From Gamarada debralockiae (Eukaryota > Ascomycota > Leotiomycetes > Helotiales > Hyphodiscaceae), in assembly GCA_002803225.1 (NCBI GenBank), contig NXFV01001475.1, positions 1 to 35,322 of the forward strand: a stretch of DNA of 35,322 bases. The letters are read 5' to 3'. The translations under genes were made by a program, and so were the position numbers. Below, piece by piece: positions 21,922 through 32,154 of this stretch; positions within the stretch are counted from its first letter, which is position 1; the number at the start of each line of letters is the position of its first letter. The notes beneath the pieces are model-generated. The model ran no database searches, was not told the DNA's origin, and was given only the letters and a program-made list of their open reading frames with translations.

Positions 21922-22325
21922 CCCTTTGACATGTTCGGCCCGAACACCTAGACGAGCTAATCCATGTACTCCCAATTATGTTACACAAAATTCTAAAATG
22001 TTTCACCCCTGGCAAAACAAATGAACCCTGAGTCGTACGCTGTGCAATCATCACTCACCAAAAGCCGCCCTGCAAAGGCTGCAATCTGCAATCTCCCGTT
22101 TGTCATGGTCTACAGCAACAACAAATCCTGGAAGACGCACTAGCGTTACACTAGCGAGATGTGGAGCGACGGTGGGGATTTATTGCGGGGAAGATGACAG
22201 CCGACCCTGCATCACATTGTCTTCCGCTTTCCAGAACCCAACTTCCAATTTCCAATCCTCTTTTGAAAAATTACGTTTCACTCCTGTATCCAAGTCTGAC
22301 CTCACGGAAGTTGGTGGCAAATACA
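21922..22325. promoter_or_regulatory. Upstream region of the zinc-finger regulator
   Basis: A 404-bp gap between the Baeyer-Villiger stop and the regulator ATG. It contains one CCCCT element at 22006-22010, compatible with autoregulation, and no open frame with recognisable content. Confidence 0.3.
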
Positions 22326-24767
22326 ATGGTGAAGATACTGAGCAGTATGCCGCCTAATGGAGAAGTCACGGGGAAGAGCGTCACGTGCACGATTTGCCAG
22401 AAAAAGTTCTCGAGGACAGACCATTTGAAGAGACATCATTTGAGACGTAAGAGCTCTTGTCATCCCGTCCGCTTGGAAGGGTAAAGATGGTTCCCTACTA
22501 GTGATGCAGCTAACTCCAAATCCAGATTCCGGGGTCAAGCCATACTCCTGCGTCTTCTGCAACGAGTCCTTCACGCGGAGGAAAGGAAATCCCCCTTCTT
22601 TAGTCAAGCACGTGAACTGACTTCAACAACAGTGATAATCTCAGAGATCACTACCCAGGATGTCCTCAGAGAAGAAATCGACAGATCCCAGAGGCTGCGA
22701 GAGGTGGGCGGCGATCTCATGCTTGTGATTCGGTGAGTCTCGCACAAATGGAATTGGAGAGCCCAAGCCCTAATGGGGTGATAGTGTACGTCGATGAAGC
22801 TTGGATGTGATGGAAATAGTCCTTGCAAAACATGTCGGCAGAAAGGACTTGATTGCAAGTTCTCGAGACTGCAATCGAAGGGAGTTCCGATGAAGAAAGA
22901 TGGTCAGTGCTTGCTACGAAAGGTATGAGGCGAAATGATTAACTAGGGGTCACAGCTTCCAAGTCAAACCAAGATAAAGATCCATCATCTGATCGGGGCT
23001 CTATCAAATTTCTGTTGAACTCTGGAACTGCAAGTTTCGTCGAGTGCTTCCGTTTTCCCTCTGAGAATGAGAGAAGAAATCTCTTCAATTTCAGGAGTAC
23101 CAGAACTGGGCCCACAGATTCAAACATCCACGATTTCTTCGGCAATGGCAGTGAAAATGGAAGTACCTTCTCTGATCCGTTTGAGGATGAGCCAATCGAT
23201 TGGTCCTTGTTCGAAGACGAGAACCTCCTTCGATTCCTCAGCAGTCCGTTCAGCGAAGTCCAGATTCAATCAGACGATATGTTCGCGCCACTCTTCATGG
23301 ACTCTAACTATGCTGGATCAGTACCGATGAATGCTCTTACCTTCCCTGGGGAGTGGGAACCTGCAAGTGTTCAGTCCTCTACCATGGTGCAGCTCATGTT
23401 GGAGAAGGCCATTTCACTACAAATCAGTCCCCAAGAACAAGTCAATATGCAGCATCACCTGAACTTTCTTTTCACCCCCTCAAAAATCACCAAGCTGGTC
23501 AATCTGTATTTCGAATTCTGGCATCCTCACTGTCCAATCGTCCACCAACCAACATTCAGCGTTGAGACCGCACCAATCCCGTTATTGATAGCCGTCACAT
23601 TAATGGGAGCAATGTATTCACAAGCGGACAGAGAAGTTAATACAGCAAAAATCCTCCTGGATTTAGCGGAGTTGGTCATTTATTCGGTGGACGATTTAAC
23701 GGATGAGTTTGAGATCAGACAGATGTTGAGAGCATCAACCGTGCCAACAGAACAATCGGTGACGTTGAGTCCGATGGCGTTCTCGCATCTGCATGCCGCG
23801 TATTTGATGGTTGTTGTGCAGTTTTGGGCGGGGAATATGGTGAGTAGGAAACGGGCTATTGAGACGAGGTTTGGTGTTGTGGTCAAGATTGCAAGGAAAC
23901 TTGGTCTTACGAAGGCACGACATGACTTGGATGATAGTGTTGATGAGAGTTTGTGGATCCAAAAGGAGTCTCGAATACGGTATATTGATCCCATGACTAG
24001 TCTTTCTATCACTTACTGATCTTGAACAGATTAATTAGCATAATGACACTCCTCGACTGCGCGTTCTCCTTCTTCGCCAATTTTCCCTGCCGCCTCACCC
24101 TCTCCGAAATGAGATTCGACCTCCCTTGTGAAGAGATATTTTTCTCCTCTCCCCACCCCTTCTCGGAGCGGAGCTTTACATTGAGTCGCCGCATCACAGT
24201 TCACGAAGCCTTCCAAAGTTTATTTCCACAAAAGTTGACGACTCCAACATCAAATCCAGGAAAGAAGAGCAATCCACTGGGCTTGAATCCTATGGATATG
24301 TTTATCCTGATCCATAGTATGTGTCCCCCCAGCCGATATAATTTTCAACGCAGTTCTTGTAGTAGCTGATAAATGCCACAGTCCTCTACGTCTACACCTT
24401 GACGCATATCACCCTCTTCGCTTCCTCACTTCCCCAATCAACAAACCAATCTTCGCCCAACCAATCCGGAACATCCACGCCTGGTGGCCCTCCCACCTCA
24501 CCGTTATCCACAGATTCAAATCTCGCCCTCATCAAAGCTGCGTTAGCGCGCTGGCGTTCTCTCTGGACAGCAATCCGCTCCAACATGCCCAGCCACGCCT
24601 GGGCCAGTCTCGGTTTCTTCAGAAACGGGTACAATTACTGGCTCGTCACACAACTCTTGATTAACAATAAAGGAAGTGTGGATCTGATGAAGGGCATGGA
24701 AGTTGGCTGTGAAGATACGTTGAAACAGTTAAAAGGACTTTTGAGGGAGGGCGTTGGTGAGGGCTGA
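22326..24767 (+). CDS. C2H2 plus Zn2Cys6 transcription factor; one splice donor lost
   Basis: Model: exons 22326-22446, 22526-22580, 22633-22732, 22785-22902, 22947-23979, 24030-24316 and 24382-24767; 699 residues if all join. Finger 1 is C21-x2-C24-x12-H37-x3-H41, finger 2 C49-x2-C52-x12-H65-x3-C69, followed by a basic linker and a Zn2Cys6 cluster C90-x2-C93-x6-C100-x5-C106-x2-C109-x6-C116. Residues about 270-690 fit the fungal-specific regulator middle domain (FEFWHPHCPIVHQPTF, LLIAVTLMGAMYS). Five introns are GT-AG. The second lacks GT: after exon 2 the sequence is GAAAGG where GTAAGG would be expected. Unspliced, translation stops at 22618-22620 after 71 residues, before finger 2 is complete and before the zinc cluster. 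Either a rare GA-AG intron is used or the gene is disabled. It sits between the monooxygenase pair and the dehydrogenase as a likely pathway regulator. Confidence 0.8.
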
Positions 24768-25131
24768 TTCTTTCTAGCAAAAAAAATATAAAATAGCTTT
24801 TTTGGGTAAAGTCATTTACGAAATTATCATGACGAAAGTGTTTCGGTCACTGGCCAAATGGAAATTTCTTAATCGCCATTTCCGGTTCTCCCCGTAGGAG
24901 ATATTCGCTCGGGAAACCCCCTTCTATACCCCGCACTTTAGCTTGCAGGGAACCGAACCCCCGCCATGCCAAGCCATCGATCAAACACCTTCTTTCCGAC
25001 CTACGTAAGATAAAGTTATGACAGTGCATATTTACTTATTGGAGTTAAAATCTGGTCGAGCTTATGAGAATATTCTTAATTCCAATTGATTATCGTAGAA
25101 ATCGAGGAGTTAGATTTTCACGAGACACAAA
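24768..25131. promoter_or_regulatory. Upstream region of the dehydrogenase
   Basis: This 364-bp gap precedes the SDR start. It has a CCCCT element at 24918-24922 and pyrimidine-rich tracts, but no clear TATA box. No gene was found. A GGTTCGGTTCC stretch on the minus strand (near 24945-24960) resembles a tRNA B box, but no matching A box or cloverleaf was seen. Confidence 0.3.
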
Positions 25132-26183
25132 ATGGCAGCAATTGTGTACAAAGACTCAACCTTAGCCTCACTAAAAGGAAAAGTTGTCGTGATCTCAGGT
25201 CTGCCTCCCCCTTCTCCCCCAATAAACCCTAGCTCCTAACAAATCACAGGAAGTGCAAGAGGCATCGGCGCCGCAACAGTTCGACTTCTTCATTCATGTG
25301 GCTCTAAAGTCGTGCACGGGGATTGGGATGTAGGCGGTCAAAATCTTGATGTTGAATTGAAGGATCAAGAAGATGGAGGCGAAACACAATTCGTGAAAAC
25401 AGATGTCACAGAGTATGATTCAGTATTGAGGCTGTTTGATACAGCATGGAAAAAGTATGGGAGAGTTGATATTGCGATTTCGAATGCAGGCATTCAGGAG
25501 GTGGGGAATTGGTTTGATCCTAGGCTTAACTTAGATACTATCAAAATCGTAGGTTCTCCGTCTCCCTCCTCTTTCCCCGAACCATCAATTCAACTCAACA
25601 TCTACTCTAACGGTTCCAGAAACCATCAAACAAAGTCGTCGACGTCAACTTGACAGGAACTTTATATTTTGCTCGCATCGCAGCAGTATATCTAAGAGAG
25701 GGTGCAAAGCCAACTGAAGATAAATCTCTCGTCCTCCTCTCCTCAACAGCAGGCTTCAAAGAAACACCTGGTCTCTTCGCCTACACAGCCTCCAAGCACG
25801 GCGTCCTGGGTCTTCTCCGCTCTGCCCGCCCATATCTCCCCTTAACCCATAGAATACGCGTCAATGCCATATGTCCGTGGATGACGGATACGGTGATGGT
25901 TGATGGGATTAGGAAGAATTGGGTCAAGGAGGGATTGCCTATAAATCAGCCTACGGATGTGGCGAGGGCGATTCTTGAGGTGGCCGGCGATGGAGGAGGG
26001 GTTGATGGTGGGATGAATGGGAAAGCGGTGTTTGTGGAGGGTGGAAGGGGCTGGGATATTGAAGAGGGGATTAATCGATGTGAGGAGCAGTGGTTGGGGA
26101 GGGATGTAAGTAGGACTTTGGCAAGGGGTCAGGAGGTGTTGGGGGATGGGACGGACTGGACGAAGCCAGAGAGTAAAATGTAG
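25132..26183 (+). CDS. Short-chain dehydrogenase/reductase
   Basis: Model: exons 25132-25198, 25250-25548 and 25620-26183, GT-AG, 309 residues. Start ATG in cacaaaATGgc. Splicing completes the cofactor loop SGGSARGIGA (residues 22-31, the SDR T/S-G-x3-G-x-G). VDIAISNAGIQ holds the structural N-A-G. LLSSTAG gives the catalytic Ser (about 164), and YTASK (Tyr177, Lys181) the active-site pair. D51 in HGDWDV, at the end of the second strand, favours NAD(H). The length and the C-terminal extension of about 40 residues resemble fungal 15-hydroxyprostaglandin-dehydrogenase-like SDRs. In context it could oxidise an alcohol to the ketone that the Baeyer-Villiger enzyme accepts, or act on the opened product. 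Intact; the terminal GC-poor, G-rich third is a codon shift seen elsewhere in this block. Confidence 0.9.
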
Positions 26184-26355
26184 ATATTTGGTTGAGCTTT
26201 TATCAAGTTTCTTTAATCATAAGAAATACGTCCCCTCGTTTGTGGCGTGCGCTGTGTAACGTGGATTCATTCACGTGTCAGTCACCAGCATCGCAGCCTC
26301 ATTTCTATTTTGAGTTACCTCTCCACTTCGAATCACTATTTCTTCTAATTGAGTT

Positions 26356-27944
26356 GTGAACAAACTCGTAGCAGCTGTCATCAAGCCTTCAGAAACATTC
26401 TCAAGCGATGTGGCAACCACGAATCAAACCTTTGACGATTCTGAGATCAGGCTGGACGATAAGGAATCCCTTCTGAAACTACTTGCAGAGATAAGTGCGA
26501 GCTTGAAAGATTTGTACTCGACATTCAAAGATCATGCCACCCGGCTGGCGAGGTCGGAACACCAGAGAGAGAGCGACGAGTTGAATCCTAGAGACGATGC
26601 AGTGGACGTTACCCTCCAAAGACATGACAATATACCTCAACCTCATGACAACAACGAAAGTTCTGTGCAGATCCAAACCTCTGATGCAGAGTCGAAAGTC
26701 AATATGGAATCCCAAGACCCCGAGGCCCAACGTCAAACCGCGGAAGAGGCGAATCCCCTAACACAAGTGGACGAATCGGTAGAGGTTAATATGGTGATTC
26801 TCCTCTCCTGAGGTTTTTGAATTTCCGAGTTGTGTAGAGGAAGGTTTAGGATACAAAGAGTAGTACGGTTCTTGGCTAAAGGAGAAGGGCATCATTTTCG
26901 CACGCGGTGGGCGACATCACTTTCCACTCGACATCGTATCTCTGTATTTGAATCTCGATGGTTTGGATGAGGCTAAGGCAAAACTTCATAGAATGGAACA
27001 GTTTAGTCGAGATATAAGGGACAGAGGAGGGTTCTTCTTTCGAGAAAGCGATATGCGAGGAGGCAACAAGATCTGGAATGGCTCGGATGCCTTTACGTTG
27101 TCGGATGGGTGTCCTCTCCCATTCCACACCATTATGAAACCGAGGAGGAAATGATAGCGAGAATGAGGAGGATTGTGGAGTATCCTGCCGTTATTAACTA
27201 GACGCTTAATTTCCCTGATGGCCGCATCTTCTCCGAGCCTTCAAGTACATACGAGTATATGAAGGAAGACGTTAGCGGTTTTTTAGCTTACCTTAGGCGA
27301 TGGCAGGTTAAAGCTCCATTTCGGAGACTATAGTAAGTATGCCTATCAAAGTAAAAGTTTTGCTCACTGTTGGTAGTGTATTTGGTAGTATTTGCAAAGT
27401 ACCGCCCAGTTTTACTAGGGAGTCTGCTCTTCTGGAACCCTGAAGAATGGCCTCTTTTTTCACCGAGTCTGACACGAGCCTTTCGGAACATCTTACACTT
27501 GAACAATTCTAGGCAAAGGATGTTGCTAAAATGATGGGCCATCATAGGACCAGTATCACTGTAGAATTTCAGTTCAAAATCGTGGATCGTCTGGGGTACG
27601 AAGAAGGGAGGCCTTCTGGTGGATTGTATAGGGCGGAGCGCTACAACCTCAGTCATTTCTGGTAAGTGCTTGCACATCAAGAATCGCAGAGAAAAGCGTA
27701 ATCATTAACTGATCAGGTGACTGCATTTTGGAACTCCAATCCGGACTCAGATACTGATAGCGTGGATTGGACGGTCATCCTCATGGTACCCGCATCATTT
27801 TACGATGTATCTGGGCCGTACCGACATTATGATTGGACCTTGAAACGCGGCCAAGATAGTTCGTTTTTGATGAAGCCTCTTAAGAACGTTTTACCAATGC
27901 TAGCTTTCCTCTTGTTCGAGATTACTGGACAGTTAGAAAATTAA
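26356..27944 (+). pseudogene. Unrecognised protein, decayed
   Basis: Coherent coding blocks follow each other in different frames. About 26356-26811 is an acidic, Gln/Asp-rich region with no ATG at its head. About 26812-27152 contains WLKEKGIIFARGGRHHFPLD and FFFRESDMRGGNKIWNGSDA, after an in-frame TAG near 26858. About 27130-27330 contains EEEMIARMRRIVEYPAVIN then a stop, and ends at a good donor (GTAAGT, 27331). About 27515-27660 contains DVAKMMGHHRTSITVEFQFK, and about 27718-27944 contains VDWTVILMVPASFYDVSG. At least one stop and two frame changes lack splice explanations. I do not recognise the family. The even spread of coding sense over 1.6 kb argues for one former gene and not chance frames. 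Confidence 0.5.
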
Positions 27945-28277
27945 TACAAGCTATTTTAGGCTGGAGGTTTCTTACCTAAAGGACCTATATATAACCTTAA
28001 TCTGGCTGGTTTGTAAAGTCCATCAGATCAATATAAACTCGATCCAAACACCTCCGACTAAATATATGCGTCACGTGATCAGATGCCCGATTATTTGCCG
28101 CCTCCCGACGCGGACACGGCTTTACCGCGTTGCCAACTCATCTCAACTCAACTCAACTCATTACAGCTCCAGGACAACAAAAATCAACTCACTTTCCACC
28201 CCATTACCTTCTATCATATTTGCGAGACAAGCAAGACAACAGCAACAGTCTGCAAGCCGAGAGGCAAAGCTCACAAG
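27945..28277. other. Upstream region of the F-box-like gene
   Basis: A 333-bp gap with a TATATATAA-like run near 27986 and a short CAACT repeat near 28138-28160. The open frame of the next gene extends back to an ATG at 28083, but that part has the composition of a leader (low complexity, no domain). Confidence 0.4.
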
Positions 28278-29942
28278 ATGAGCCAGCAGAGGATCACCCT
28301 CTTCTTCCCCGTCATCGCGTCGACGAGGAGGAAGACTTCCCCAGATGCAAAATGTCACTTCCTCGATCTCCCTTTCAGCATTCGCCGTCAAATTTATCAT
28401 GAAGCCGGCCTGGTATCGGGGCTAATCATCAACATGAATTATTGGGCGACCCGCCACAAACCGTATCTCCCTAGAGAAGGGCAAGCCTATGATGACCACA
28501 GCAACGCCCATTTGCCCCCCTTGCCACTCAGTCTCTTTGCGGTCTGCCGCGTGGTGAATGAGGAGCTGACTCGATTGTTATACGGCGAGAACCGCTTTGC
28601 CGTGACGCGACGGGCTCCACGCGGACTGAAAGCATTGGAACGCTTTAGAGGCTCAACCATAGCCGTCATCAACTTCCTGGTTGTCCGGGTCAATATCGCC
28701 TCTTGTTATTATACATGCTGCGCCCATCCGGAACGCAGATGCGGGAATAGCTATTTTCGCTGCGCGAATCCCGTGAGCCATGATGCCCCCTTGAGCTGTG
28801 GCTCTGCCACAGACCAAGCCATCATATCCCAATGGCAGCGGATCTGTCGTCAATGGTCGAAAAACGTTCAGCCGGGCCAACTCTCGCTATACGTGATATG
28901 TGATTGTGAAAACCGACAAATAGTCGACATGATTGTCAAGCCCTTGCTGGTATTACCGATCCTGCAAGATTGTGCGTTGCGCCTAGCTAGTCATCACATA
29001 GAAGAACTACAAAGGGTAGCAAAAAAAACCTCCTTACATCTTACCGGCCGCTCACCGCCCGATAGTCGACCACCCTTCAAGTTCTTAGATCTACCCAAAG
29101 AGATTCAGCTCAATATTCTCGAACAGACAAGCTTAGTAAAAAAGTACGAAATTTTATGCAGACAGGATCATATGCGATGTCCTGGATCATGTCCTGTTAA
29201 CGGGACGGCCAGCGGTTATACCAATACCGATAGAACCCTCCTGAGATGCTTCTGTTGTCGAGGTCACTCCGCATTTAACTTTCGTTGTGGAGACGATTGT
29301 GCAAGTTTAGGATTTCCTTCCGCTTTTTTCCTTGTGTGCCATGAGCTTCGGGAGGCTGCTATGGAAGTGTTCTATGGGAGGAATGAATTTGCCGTGTCCA
29401 TGGTACACCCTATGCTCTCGCATGACAATCTAGCGCCTGGCGATGGCACGTCATCAATCATCCCCGGTCTCAAAAGGTTCCCGAAAGGCTCTCTACCATT
29501 TCTCACCTCTCTGAAACTTGAATTCGAACCCTCCGAGCATGACATGCTGCAACCCAGCCACCCGGGATGGAAGAACTGGGTGAACACGATCGATTTACTA
29601 TCCAAAGATGCCAACCCAGCGATCCTGAACCTTGAAATTCGGCTGATGGAAAATTTCTATGTTTCGGTCTGGAACCTGCGACAAGAGCCAGATTCTGCGT
29701 ACGAGAAACGCATGTGGGACACATACGAGGCGTTTATTCAGCCAGTCACTGCTCTCAGAGGGTTGAACAACTTCTTCGTTCATCTGAATTGGGGTACGAG
29801 TTGTGGTATCCCAGGCGCGGGAGTGCCGGATGGGAGACAAGTAGTTGAACAGAAGCTTGAGAGGATGATTATGGGGGAGGCCTACGAGTCTTGGAAATGT
29901 GGTAAGGAGGTGAGGATGGATATGACAGGATCTCAATACTAA
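28278..29942 (+). CDS. F-box-like protein with duplicated module and N-terminal PIP box
   Basis: Intronless; 554 residues from the ATG at 28278 (an in-frame ATG at 28083 would add 65 low-complexity residues; I prefer the inner start because the conserved motif begins there). Residues 3-10 read QQRITLFF, an exact match to the PCNA-binding consensus Q-x-x-[ILM]-x-x-[FY]-[FY]. Two similar modules follow. Module 1 opens FLDLPFSIRRQIYHEAGLV (28-46) and contains FAVCRVVNEELTRLLYGENR (87-106); module 2 opens FLDLPKEIQLNILEQTSLV (269-287) and contains FLVCHELREAAMEVFYGRNE (351-370). The openings match the F-box core seen in many fungal proteins of this kind. Each module carries a Cys-rich insert (CCAHPERRCG; CFCCRGH), possibly metal-binding. 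F-box proteins link substrates to SCF ubiquitin ligases; here that role, and binding to the sliding clamp, are inference. Confidence 0.75.
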   Translation: MSQQRITLFFPVIASTRRKTSPDAKCHFLDLPFSIRRQIYHEAGLVSGLIINMNYWATRHKPYLPREGQAYDDHSNAHLPPLPLSLFAVCRVVNEELTRLLYGENRFAVTRRAPRGLKALERFRGSTIAVINFLVVRVNIASCYYTCCAHPERRCGNSYFRCANPVSHDAPLSCGSATDQAIISQWQRICRQWSKNVQPGQLSLYVICDCENRQIVDMIVKPLLVLPILQDCALRLASHHIEELQRVAKKTSLHLTGRSPPDSRPPFKFLDLPKEIQLNILEQTSLVKKYEILCRQDHMRCPGSCPVNGTASGYTNTDRTLLRCFCCRGHSAFNFRCGDDCASLGFPSAFFLVCHELREAAMEVFYGRNEFAVSMVHPMLSHDNLAPGDGTSSIIPGLKRFPKGSLPFLTSLKLEFEPSEHDMLQPSHPGWKNWVNTIDLLSKDANPAILNLEIRLMENFYVSVWNLRQEPDSAYEKRMWDTYEAFIQPVTALRGLNNFFVHLNWGTSCGIPGAGVPDGRQVVEQKLERMIMGEAYESWKCGKEVRMDMTGSQY

Positions 29943-31620
29943 GGACTGGAACAAATCGATAACCCGATCATTTATATTTGCAAACTACTGGGTATGATTT
30001 TAGCTTACCTAGGTTGATTAGATTGGACTTGTTAGTGTTGGGTATCAATATTCTCGACCCGATCACACGTCTACTCAGAACTACATGCCTTGTTTTCATC
30101 CTCGAGCTTCCTATACGCGCATCTAACCCACTCCCCCGTCTTTTATAATTTCCAGTTGCATCCTATCTTAATTTCTCTTTCCTTGCTCACCAACCTCAGC
30201 CACGAGTTTTCATTTCAGCCCTCATCAGAGCCAGAATTCATCTGCGACACAAGCTATTAATTTCTCCTCCTTCATAAGTGCAATTGGGAACTAAATTTTC
30301 TGAACCGCCCTCCTGTCGCATATAGCGGTTTGAGCAACATAGAAATAAGTGATGGATAAGAAGAGAGTTGATTGCATTGATCTGGGAGAGTGTGCAAGAC
30401 TTGAATGTTCTTCTCAGGGGAAGAGAGCTAATTTGACAGAGTTTTCCTAGCTTCGCACAGACTATAGTCACCTGACTATCTGACACCTCCCACCTTCTTT
30501 TGGGAACCCCATGCAATACAACTGTGTAAATTCTAGCCAGCTGAAACCGGCAGCATTCGTTGCGCAAAAGTACCAAATGTATTATCTCGCATCCTTATTA
30601 TCGTGCCACTCGACGTCTTCGGCCAGAGTCCTCCGCAACAATATGCTGTGCATTTAAAGGGGTCGCGAGTGATTCTTCAGGTGGGCACAAGGAAAAATCA
30701 TAGAGGGGCCATAGAGCAGACTGATGCAAGGAATTTATGTGGCTGTGTTTATTCTTGCTCGTTATTGTAGTCATAGTCATACGGATGAAATGGGGTTTGT
30801 AGTTCGGTGGCTTAGCTCCTTGTCCGTTATAGGCTCACTATAAAGTCGAGATACAGGAGCTACAGGCATTGCGAGTGCCGATGCAATACCCGCTTTCAAA
30901 ATGATGATCTCGATTAATTCTACGGGGCGGAAGCTGCTAGTTTTCTCATCAGGTGTGAAAAAACTCTTTATAATAATAATCGGAAATTCGGCCCTCTCAG
31001 ACTTCTCTAACTCACGACCTTACGTCTCTCAAACGCATTAGACTTGGTGCTCATGTTTTTAGGCGAGTATTGCTTTTTCTACTCGATAGAGTGGCAAATT
31101 AAAGTTGGAATAGTTTTATTTTTATTTGAGGCTAGCTCTAAAAAAAATTAAATAAAAAAAAATTAGTGATTAATAAGATTGTCCACTGAGCTACCCCTAA
31201 GACCATCTGAGCTCGTACAGGAGAACATAACGAAGTACCTATTTCTTTTCTGAAGTCCTTGAGATCTGCTAGTTTTATGTGTTGAGGGGTGTCACTTGAA
31301 ATTGTTCATGTTCAAAGAACTAATTCTTTCGACAAATATTAACCCTATAATAGTTCACAAAGCAATAGAACACTTCCTCACTTGTCACTAGATACAGTCT
31401 TTTGTATCGCAGCTATAGTCGGGTCTTTAAAGATCTTTTGTCGTAAGCTCTAAGAATCCAGAATCTAAGTATTACTAGTTTTTAATGGCGGGTATCTCGT
31501 CAAATCTTTGAAGGTTTATATGATTAGCTATTGAACTTTGAAATAGCAATTGCGAATTGCATTGTTTGCAGGGGGCATAGTTCGAAATGTGAACGTGGGA
31601 ACTTACTATAAATCTGCATT
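29943..31620. other. Long gene-poor stretch
   Basis: About 1.7 kb with frequent stops in all frames. The largest open frames (minus strand 30238-30576 and 30598-30780) lack recognisable domains. The sequence becomes AT-rich after about 30950, with an A/T run at 31140-31165. A TAGCTCAGTGG string on the minus strand near 31184-31194 resembles a tRNA A box but nothing else of a tRNA is present. I see no supported gene. Confidence 0.55.
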
Positions 31621-31624
31621 ATGT

Positions 31625-31862
31625 TGGCCGCCGGTAGGCTGGCCAACGGTCCGGTCCGGTCCCAGACCGTGGGTTTTTTGGAGACCGTTTATGGTCCAGT
31701 CTCAAATAGGTTCGGTCTCAAACAGTTCGGTCTGAGTAGATATATTTGAGACCAAACTGTTTATAGTTCGGTCTTAAAACGGTTTGGTCTCAAACGGTTC
31801 AGTCTAAGCTAAATAATTTTAGACCAAACCGTTACAGTCTGGTTCGGTCTGGACTATATAGA
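31625..31862. repeat. GGTCT-rich satellite with mixed orientation
   Basis: A short element of the form GGTTCGGTCTCAAAC recurs about ten times, in both orientations (for example GGTTCGGTCTCAAACAG near 31710 and GAGACCAAACTG near 31748). The result is a string of imperfect inverted repeats. No coding sense. Confidence 0.75.
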
Positions 31863-31875
31863 CTATAGCTTATAT

Positions 31876-32007
31876 AAAAAGACTAAAAAGACTAAAAAGA
31901 CTAAAAAGACTAAAAAGACTAAAAAGACTAAAAAGACTAAAAGGACTAAAAAGACTAAAAAGACTAAAAAGACTAAAAAGACTAAAAAGACTAAAAAGAC
32001 TAAAAAG
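31876..32007 (+). repeat. 9-bp microsatellite (AAAAAGACT)n
   Basis: About 14.5 head-to-tail copies of AAAAAGACT, with a single A-to-G variant near 31939 (AAAAGGACT). It follows the GGTCT satellite and precedes an AT-rich run. Confidence 0.95.
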
Positions 32008-32154
32008 TTTTTAATAAGTTTTTATTATATATTTAAGCCTAATTATATTTAAAATCAACTTTTAATTAAATAATATTTAATAAGTATTTAATTATATTTA
32101 ATTATAATATAAAGACTCGTGACTTAGGGAGGAAGCGGGGCTTGGTGCCCAGTT

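Noticed and set aside
24940..24965. Possible tRNA B box (GGTTCGGTTCC on the minus strand)
   Set aside because: The invariant A is replaced and no A box or cloverleaf can be drawn around it.
28083..28277. Upstream in-frame ATG as the start of the F-box-like protein
   Set aside because: The added 65 residues are low-complexity leader-like sequence including translated CAACT repeats. The inner ATG places the PIP box at the N-terminus as is common for that motif. Not excluded.
31180..31210. Possible tRNA (A-box-like TAGCTCAGTGG on the minus strand)
   Set aside because: No B box, no acceptor stem pairing and an AT run where the anticodon arm should be.
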